Assembly (NCBI GenBank): GCA_020354595.1
Contig: CP070650.1
Location: 2,711,539 to 2,721,685 of the forward strand
DNA: 10,147 nt
Direction of reading: 5' to 3'
Source: Myxococcales bacterium
Lineage (GTDB): Bacteria; Myxococcota_A; Polyangia; Polyangiales; Houyiibacteriaceae
Shown here piece by piece: positions 5,620-10,147 of this stretch. The notes beneath the pieces were generated by a model. It was not told the origin of the DNA. It ran no database searches and saw only the letters and a list, made by a program, of their open reading frames with translations. Positions within the stretch are counted from its first letter, which is position 1. Every line of letters begins with the position of its first letter. A program made the translations under genes and the position numbers.

Positions 5620-7983
5620 ATGAGGAGCCGCCTGGCGCTTGTTTTCGTCGTTTGTTTGTCGGGGTTCACCTGCGACCAAGAAATGGAGTCGCCCCCCTCC
5701 GCCCACGCGAAGCTCGCGGAGCCCGAGGCCGCAGAGCCGGCGGCGCCCGAGCCGGTCGAGGCCGAGCCCACGCCGCCGTTGGCGCGCACACCGGAGGGAA
5801 CTGCCATCTATCAAGACCTGATGGCGCTCTTGCATCTGGCAGACGTCTACGATCCGGCCGGCCTTCTCATCGATTTCGGCACCGCGAGCCGGCTCAAGTA
5901 CACCATCGGCAACTGGAACAGCGGCTGGCTCGGCGAGAGCCGTGAGGGCGGCGCATCGGTGTCGACATTCGGCAAGACCGCGCGCCTCTACTTACCGGTC
6001 GAGTCACGCCGCCCGATGCAGCTCCGGTTTCGCGCCAAGCCCTATGCGACCGGCGCGATCATCGCGTACGTCAACGGGAAGACCGTCGGTGAAGCGCGAG
6101 TATCCAAAGCCGATGGCTTTCGCGAGATCGTGATTCCCATCGCGGTCGACGCGCTTCGTGTCGGCGAGAACTCGGTCATGCTTCGGGCGACCCGGACCGC
6201 CCCGGTACGCGGCAAGTCGCGGTCGCTGGCCATGGACTGGTTGGTGCTCGAGCCCAAGCCGGAAGAGGGGCAGGAGCTTGCCGCGCCGACCGGAGTCGCC
6301 GTCCAGGAAATCGACGCGGGCGCGAGGCGTCGCGCGGTGGTGCTACAGCCGGGCGAGCGTCTCGACTGGTTCATCGAAGTCCCCGAGGGAGGCTCGCTCG
6401 CGTTTGGCGCGGCGGCGACCTCTGCGTCCTCGACGCTAGCCGTCGAGTTGCAGAGCGATGCGTCCGCGCTGTTCGAACGCCTCAAGGTCAAGTCCGGCTG
6501 GGCCGATCGGCAGATCTCGCTCGACCGCCTTGCCGGCGAGATCGCGCGCGTGCGCTTCTTCAACGAAGGCGAGGCCGACATCGCCTTGAGCGACGCACGC
6601 GTGCTACGTCGAGCGGGCGAAGTCGTGGAGATGAAGGAGCCGGCTCGCAACGTGGTCGTGCTTCTCATCGACACCCTGCGCGCCAGCAAGCTGCAAACGT
6701 ACTATCCGAAGACACGGGTGAAGACACCCGCGATCGACGAGTTCGCGGCGCAAGGCGCGCTTTTCGAGCGCGCGCAATCGCCTGAGAACTGGACCAAGCC
6801 GGCGGTGGCCAGCGTTCTGACGTCACTTCACCCCGCCACCCACAAGACGAAGCAAGACGCGTCGCGGCTTCCACGCTCCGCGCTGATGTTGAGCGAGGTC
6901 TACAAGAAGGAAGGCTTCAAGACCGCGAGCTTCATCGCAAACGGGTATGTCTCGAATGCCTTTGGCTTCGACCAAGGTTGGGACCACTACACCAACTACA
7001 TTCGCGAGCGGCGCAACACCAACGCGTCGAACGTCTTCGGAGAGGCGCAGACCTGGATCGAGAAGAACAAGGACAGTCGGTTCTTCGTCTACATCCAGAC
7101 GATCGACCCGCACGTGCCGTACGACCCACCCGATAGCTTCCTGAAGATGTACGACCCAGAGCCCTACAGCGGCCAGGTGCGTAATCGGCGGACGCACCTG
7201 ATGCTCGACGAGGCCAAGAAGAATCCGAAGAAGTACAAGTTCACCAAACGCGACAAGGAGCGCATCTAGGCGCTCCACGACGGCGAGATCACCTACCACG
7301 ACGAGTACTTCGGGAAGTTCCTCGGGAAGCTGCGCGAGCTTGGCCTCGACGAAAACACCATCATCGTCGTCACCTCGGACCATGGTGAGGAGTTCCAGGA
7401 GCACGGCTCCTGGGGTCACGGGCATTCGGTGTACCAAGAGCTTCTCGGGGTTCCGCTTTTGTTCCGGTGGCCCGGCGTCATTCCGCCAAATCAACGGATC
7501 GGTCCGGCGGTCAGCACGATGGACATCGGCCCCACCGTTCTTGAAGCAACCGGCGTGGCAGTGCCGGAGCAGTTTGAGGGCCGGAGCCTGCTCGGTTTCA
7601 TGCGCGGCGACTGGCCGCCCGGGCCGTACGTGGCGTTCAGCGACTTCCTCGAGCACCGGCGGGTGATTCGTGGCGGCGACTGGAAGCTGATTATTCGCGG
7701 CAACCTGTCGCAGGTGATCTTCGATCTCGGCAACGACTACTGGGAGAAGACGGAGCTCGACGGCAGCAAGCATCCGATTGCGCAGCGCTACCTGCGGACC
7801 TTGCACGGTCAGTTCCTAGGAGCGCAGGACCGCGGCCGCTGGCTCGCGCCCTCGAGTGGCCCATCCAAGAAGGCAAAGCCCACTCTCGACGAGGAAAAGC
7901 AGGAGATGACGCCGGAGCTCTGCGAGCAGCTCGTGGCCCTCGGCTACATCAGCGCCGAATGCGACAAGCTCCTGAGTAATTGA
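5620..7983 (+). pseudogene. Sulfatase-superfamily exported protein, split by an in-frame TAG
   Basis: One frame of 787 codons with an amber stop at codon 550 (7267-7269) and no frameshift. The ATG at 5620 has GGGGGA six bases upstream. The parts in order are: a signal peptide ending near Cys18 (weak lipobox GFTC), an Ala/Glu/Pro-rich linker (about 25-55), two probable beta-sandwich regions (about 55-210 and 215-335), and an alkaline-phosphatase/sulfatase domain (about 341-725). The last includes Asp351 in LLIDTLRAS, the nucleophile-region motif NWTKPAVAS (Thr392), then after the stop ALHDGEITYHDEYFG, SDHGEEF (Asp587, His588) and GHGHS (His600, His602), and a C-terminal tail. The position normally filled by formylglycine-forming Cys/Ser is Thr, which suggests a phosphatase, phosphodiesterase or phosphotransferase more than a sulfatase. 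Ending at codon 549 removes the downstream metal ligands, so the short product should be inactive. A sequencing error, recent nonsense mutation or amber readthrough would each explain it. Confidence 0.85.
7267..7269 (+). other. In-frame amber codon in the sulfatase gene
   Basis: TAG stands between KRDKERI and ALHDGEITYHDEYF, a stretch where family members usually read through with no gap. One base change from CAG, AAG or GAG would create it, and Gln, Lys or Glu would all fit this surface helix. The frame is open for 549 codons before it and 237 codons after it. Confidence 0.9.
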
Positions 7984-8000
7984 TTCGCGGCGTCTGAAAC

Positions 8001-8041
8001 CGTGGGGCGAAGCCCCGTGGGCGACGCAGAGCGTCGCCTTT
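8001..8041 (+). terminator. Double GC hairpin, probable terminator of the sulfatase gene
   Basis: Two adjacent hairpins begin 18 bases after the sulfatase stop. The first is GGGGC (8004-8008), loop GAA, GCCCC (8012-8016). The second is GGCGACGC (8020-8027), loop AGA, GCGTCGCC (8031-8038), a perfect 8-bp stem followed by TTT at 8039-8041. The T run is short, as is common in GC-rich genomes. It would separate the sulfatase transcript from the following acyl-CoA synthetase gene. Confidence 0.6.
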
Positions 8042-8058
8042 ACGGGGCGCAGTTTTTG

Positions 8059-8070
8059 CGCGTGCACGCG
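8059..8070. promoter_or_regulatory. 12-bp palindrome upstream of the long-chain acyl-CoA synthetase
   Basis: CGCGTGCACGCG is a perfect 12-bp palindrome 26 bases before the ATG at 8097. It overlaps a second small hairpin, GCGCA (8047-8051) with TGCGC (8057-8061) and a T-rich loop. It could be an operator half-site pair for a repressor. No known fatty-acid regulator site is recognised, and a palindrome of this length is only a modest signal. Confidence 0.3.
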
Positions 8071-8096
8071 GTAGAGTTATTGGTAGATCCCCCGCC

Positions 8097-9887
8097 ATGT
8101 CGGAATTCCAGCCCAAGTTCGAAAGCCTCGTTCAAGTCTTCAACCGCTCGATGGAGAAGTTCGCCGATCGCGCTCTCTTCGGCGTCAAACGCGACGGTCA
8201 GTGGCATTGGATGCCGTACGGGGAGTGGGGCGACCGCGTTCGGCGCTTGCGCACGGCTCTCCAGAACCTCGGCGTCGAAGCAGGTGACCGCGTCGCGGTC
8301 ATCGCAAACAACAGCCCGGAGTGGGCGATGGGCGCCTACGCCTCCTACGGCTTGGGCGCGGCCTACGTGGCCATGTATGAGTCGCAGCTCGACAAGGACT
8401 GGAAGCACATTCTCAAAGACTGCGGCGCTAAAGTGCTGTTCGTCGCCAACGAGCAAATCGCGCAGCGTGTGAGGAACCTCCGTGAAGACCTACCGGAGCT
8501 GAAAGAAGTCATCGTCATCTCCGGAACCCCGAAGGGCGGCGAACATGCCATCGCCGACCTGCTGCAAAACGAGCCGTCAGACCTCGTCGACCCCGGCCCC
8601 GACGCGATCGCGGACTTCATTTACACCTCCGGCACGACGGGCAATCCCAAGGGTGTGCGGCTGACGCACCGCAATCTCGCCTACAACGTCAGCGCGATCC
8701 ACGCGGTATTCCCGCTCGAGCCTGACGACCGGTCGCTCTGTTTCCTCCCGTGGGCGCACTCGTTCGGCCAGACCGTCGAGCTCCACGGCTTGTTCTCCAT
8801 GGGATCCTCGATTGGCCTCGCCGAGGCGGTGGACAAGATCGTCGCCAACCTCGCCGAGGTCCAACCGACGGTGTTCGCCAGCGTGCCGCGCGTGTTCAAC
8901 CGCATCTACGACGGGCTCCACGCCAAGATGAACGAGGAGGGCGGGCTCAAGAAGAAGCTCTTCGACGCTGCACTCGACACTGCCGAGAAGCGAAAGCAAC
9001 TCGCCGCAGAGGGCAAGCGGAGCGGCTGGCTCGACTTCAAGTTCAACATTCTGGACAGCCTGGTCTTCTCGAAGGTACGTGAGCGTTTTGGCGGCAAGCT
9101 GAAGTACGCGTTCAGCGGTGGCGCTGCAATCTCGAAGGAGGTCGCGGAGTTCATCGATAACCTCGGCATCACCGTGTATGAGGGCTACGGCCTCAGCGAG
9201 ACTTCGCCCATCGCAACGATGAACTACCCGGGCGCCCGCAAGATCGGCTCGGTCGGGAAACCCATTCCGGGGGTTCAGATCGAAATCGACGTCGCTGCGA
9301 CGGAGGATCCTACCCAGGGCGAGGTGATCATCTACGGTCACAACATCATGGAGGGCTATCACAACCTCGACGAGGCGAATGCGGAAGTTCTTGTGGAGAG
9401 AGGTGGGGTGCGTGGCTTCCGCTCGGGCGACATGGGTCGGGTCGACGACGAAGGGTTCCTGTTCATCACCGGCCGCGTGAAGGAGCAATACAAGCTGCTC
9501 AACGGCAAGTACGTCGTTCCAACTCCGCTGGAGGAGAAGATCAAGCTGTCTCCTTACATCTCCAACGTGATGGTCTACGGAATGAATCGCGAGTACAACG
9601 TAGCGATCGTCGTTCCGGACTTCGAGGTGCTCAAAGGCTGGGCCGAAGAAAAAGGCCTCGACCCTGATCCCACTTCGCTTGCAAAGAACGACCAAGTGCA
9701 GGCGCTGATCGAAGAAGAAGTCAACAAGTTCTCTTCGGACTTCAAGGGCTACGAGAAGGCGCGGAAGATCGTCATTGGCGACGAGGACTTCACCACGGAA
9801 AACGGCATGCTCACCCCGACCCTCAAGCTGAAGCGGCGGGTCGTACAAGAGCGGTACAGTGACAAGATTGAAGCACTCTACGCATAG
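8097..9887 (+). CDS. Long-chain acyl-CoA synthetase (FAA1/ACSL type)
   Basis: Activates long-chain fatty acids with ATP and CoA for beta-oxidation or lipid synthesis; expected at the inner face of the membrane. The 596-residue length fits the bacterial FAA1-like group. Motifs seen are the P-loop IYTSGTTGNPKGVRLTHRN (from Ile175), LPWAHSFGQT, the ACSL-type insertion with a basic charged helix (about 280-320), VYEGYGLSET (360-369), SGDMG with Asp445, GRVKEQYKLLNGKYVVP (459-475, the ACSL signature instead of the shorter TGG-type hinge), and the C-terminal LTPTLKLKRR with candidate catalytic lysine Lys577. The ATG has only a weak upstream ribosome site. It is a different subfamily from the MatB-like enzyme at 1161. 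A probable terminator precedes it, so it likely has its own promoter, and it ends at heptad repeat copy B. Confidence 0.93.
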   Translation: MSEFQPKFESLVQVFNRSMEKFADRALFGVKRDGQWHWMPYGEWGDRVRRLRTALQNLGVEAGDRVAVIANNSPEWAMGAYASYGLGAAYVAMYESQLDKDWKHILKDCGAKVLFVANEQIAQRVRNLREDLPELKEVIVISGTPKGGEHAIADLLQNEPSDLVDPGPDAIADFIYTSGTTGNPKGVRLTHRNLAYNVSAIHAVFPLEPDDRSLCFLPWAHSFGQTVELHGLFSMGSSIGLAEAVDKIVANLAEVQPTVFASVPRVFNRIYDGLHAKMNEEGGLKKKLFDAALDTAEKRKQLAAEGKRSGWLDFKFNILDSLVFSKVRERFGGKLKYAFSGGAAISKEVAEFIDNLGITVYEGYGLSETSPIATMNYPGARKIGSVGKPIPGVQIEIDVAATEDPTQGEVIIYGHNIMEGYHNLDEANAEVLVERGGVRGFRSGDMGRVDDEGFLFITGRVKEQYKLLNGKYVVPTPLEEKIKLSPYISNVMVYGMNREYNVAIVVPDFEVLKGWAEEKGLDPDPTSLAKNDQVQALIEEEVNKFSSDFKGYEKARKIVIGDEDFTTENGMLTPTLKLKRRVVQERYSDKIEALYA

Positions 9888-9901
9888 TGGATAGCGAAGG
9901 A

Positions 9902-9999
9902 CTCAGTACCCAGAACTCACTTCTCAGAACTCAGTACTGAGCCGCTCAGTGCTGAGAGCTGGATCTGAGAACTGGGATCTGAGTTCTGGGATCTGAGGG
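9902..9999. repeat. Heptad palindrome, copy B, in a convergent gap
   Basis: Same architecture as copy A. The left arm has CTCAGTA (9902), CCCAGAA (9909), CTCACTT (9916), CTCAGAA (9923) and CTCAGTA (9930). The core CTGAGCCGCTCAG (9937-9949) is palindromic around 9943. The right arm has CTGAGAG (9952), a 6-base unit CTGGAT (9959), then CTGAGAA (9965), CTGGGAT (9972), CTGAGTT (9979), CTGGGAT (9986) and CTGAGGG (9993). The arms pair from about 9898 to 9987 with two mismatches at most unit joints, and the variant CCCAG at 9909 faces the matching variant CTGGG at 9972. It fills the gap between the acyl-CoA synthetase stop and the stop of the convergent membrane protein gene, which begins one base after the last unit. 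Confidence 0.87.
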
Positions 10000-10000
10000 T

Positions 10001-10147
10001 CTATGCCTTCGCACCACCCACTCGGGCCACCAGCGTCGTCACCATATATCCCACCCCCACCAATCCCACGGCCATCATGACCCCGGTGAACGTTGGCGTG
10101 TAGATCTCCGTCGGGTATTTGTCGGGCGTGAGCTCGGCTAACCGTTC
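10001..10147 (-). CDS. C-terminal end of a membrane protein (partial)
   Basis: The last 48 codons of a reverse-strand gene, cut by the window edge, ending at a TAG (10003-10001). The visible part begins with a polar segment (ERLAELTPDKYPTEIYTPT), then one strongly hydrophobic helix of about 22 residues (from GVMMAVGLVGVGYM to about LVA), then a short ARVGGAKA tail. The YxPT motif before a final transmembrane helix recalls the C-terminus of NrfD/ActC-type quinone-interacting membrane subunits, but this is a weak impression and other membrane protein families are possible. Codon positions favour G/C at the third base, which supports coding. Confidence 0.65.
   Translation of the reverse strand, partial: ERLAELTPDKYPTEIYTPTFTGVMMAVGLVGVGYMVTTLVARVGGAKA

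Noticed and set aside
5541..5807. N-terminal extension of arginine decarboxylase
   Set aside because: The extra 89 codons are antisense to the sulfatase signal peptide and linker, are Gly/Ser/Ala-rich and unlike any SpeA N-terminus; good starts exist at 5540 and 5519.
7267..7269. TAG as a programmed pyrrolysine codon
   Set aside because: Known pyrrolysine proteins are mainly methylamine methyltransferases; this position is a surface helix in a sulfatase fold and no pyl gene or insertion element is visible.
6823..7806. Reverse-strand open frame of 327 codons spanning the amber codon
   Set aside because: Antisense to the sulfatase domain, low-complexity Val/Leu/Arg composition and no recognisable domain. 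The sense frame carries the conserved motifs on both sides of the TAG.
8577..9848. Long reverse-strand open frame of 423 codons
   Set aside because: It lies entirely antisense to the clearly conserved long-chain acyl-CoA synthetase and shows no family motifs; such frames are expected in GC-rich coding DNA.

Overview
The window is GC-rich, bacterial and ordinary chromosomal in character, with no phage, transposase, tRNA or rRNA gene visible. Three features suggest a Myxococcota or other deltaproteobacterial-type genome: a lipoprotein with an Asp-Gly-Gly linker, a large multidomain sulfatase-superfamily lipoprotein, and long low-complexity Ala/Glu/Pro linkers. This is an impression from style, not from any database match.

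Layout from left to right. (1) A forward pair: a two-domain rhodanese lipoprotein (88-1041) and, 119 bp later, a MatB-like acyl-CoA synthetase that most likely starts at a TTG (1161-2657). (2) A 100-bp convergent gap almost filled by a palindromic array of 7-bp repeats (copy A, 2668-2751). (3) A reverse-strand pair, probably one transcript: biosynthetic arginine decarboxylase speA (3603-5540) followed by a heme-oxygenase-like diiron enzyme (2758-3561). (4) A 79-bp divergent gap. (5) A forward sulfatase-superfamily gene (5620-7983) whose frame is cut by one amber codon at 7267-7269, then a GC-rich double hairpin, then a FAA1/ACSL-type long-chain acyl-CoA synthetase (8097-9887). (6) A second convergent gap filled by copy B of the same heptad palindrome (9902-9999). 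(7) The C-terminal end of a reverse-strand membrane protein (10001-10147, cut by the window edge).

The genes do not form one obvious pathway. Two are acyl-activating enzymes (dicarboxylic/short and long chain). One pair couples arginine decarboxylation to an oxidative diiron enzyme of unknown substrate, and two encode exported lipoproteins.

The strongest unexplained signal is the pair of heptad palindromes. In both, CTCAG-type units lie on the left, CTGAG-type units on the right and a shared CTGAGC-N-GCTCAG core sits in the middle. Each occupies nearly the whole space between two converging genes. The second notable point is the single in-frame TAG in an otherwise intact sulfatase gene, which removes the downstream metal ligands unless it is read through or is a sequencing error.
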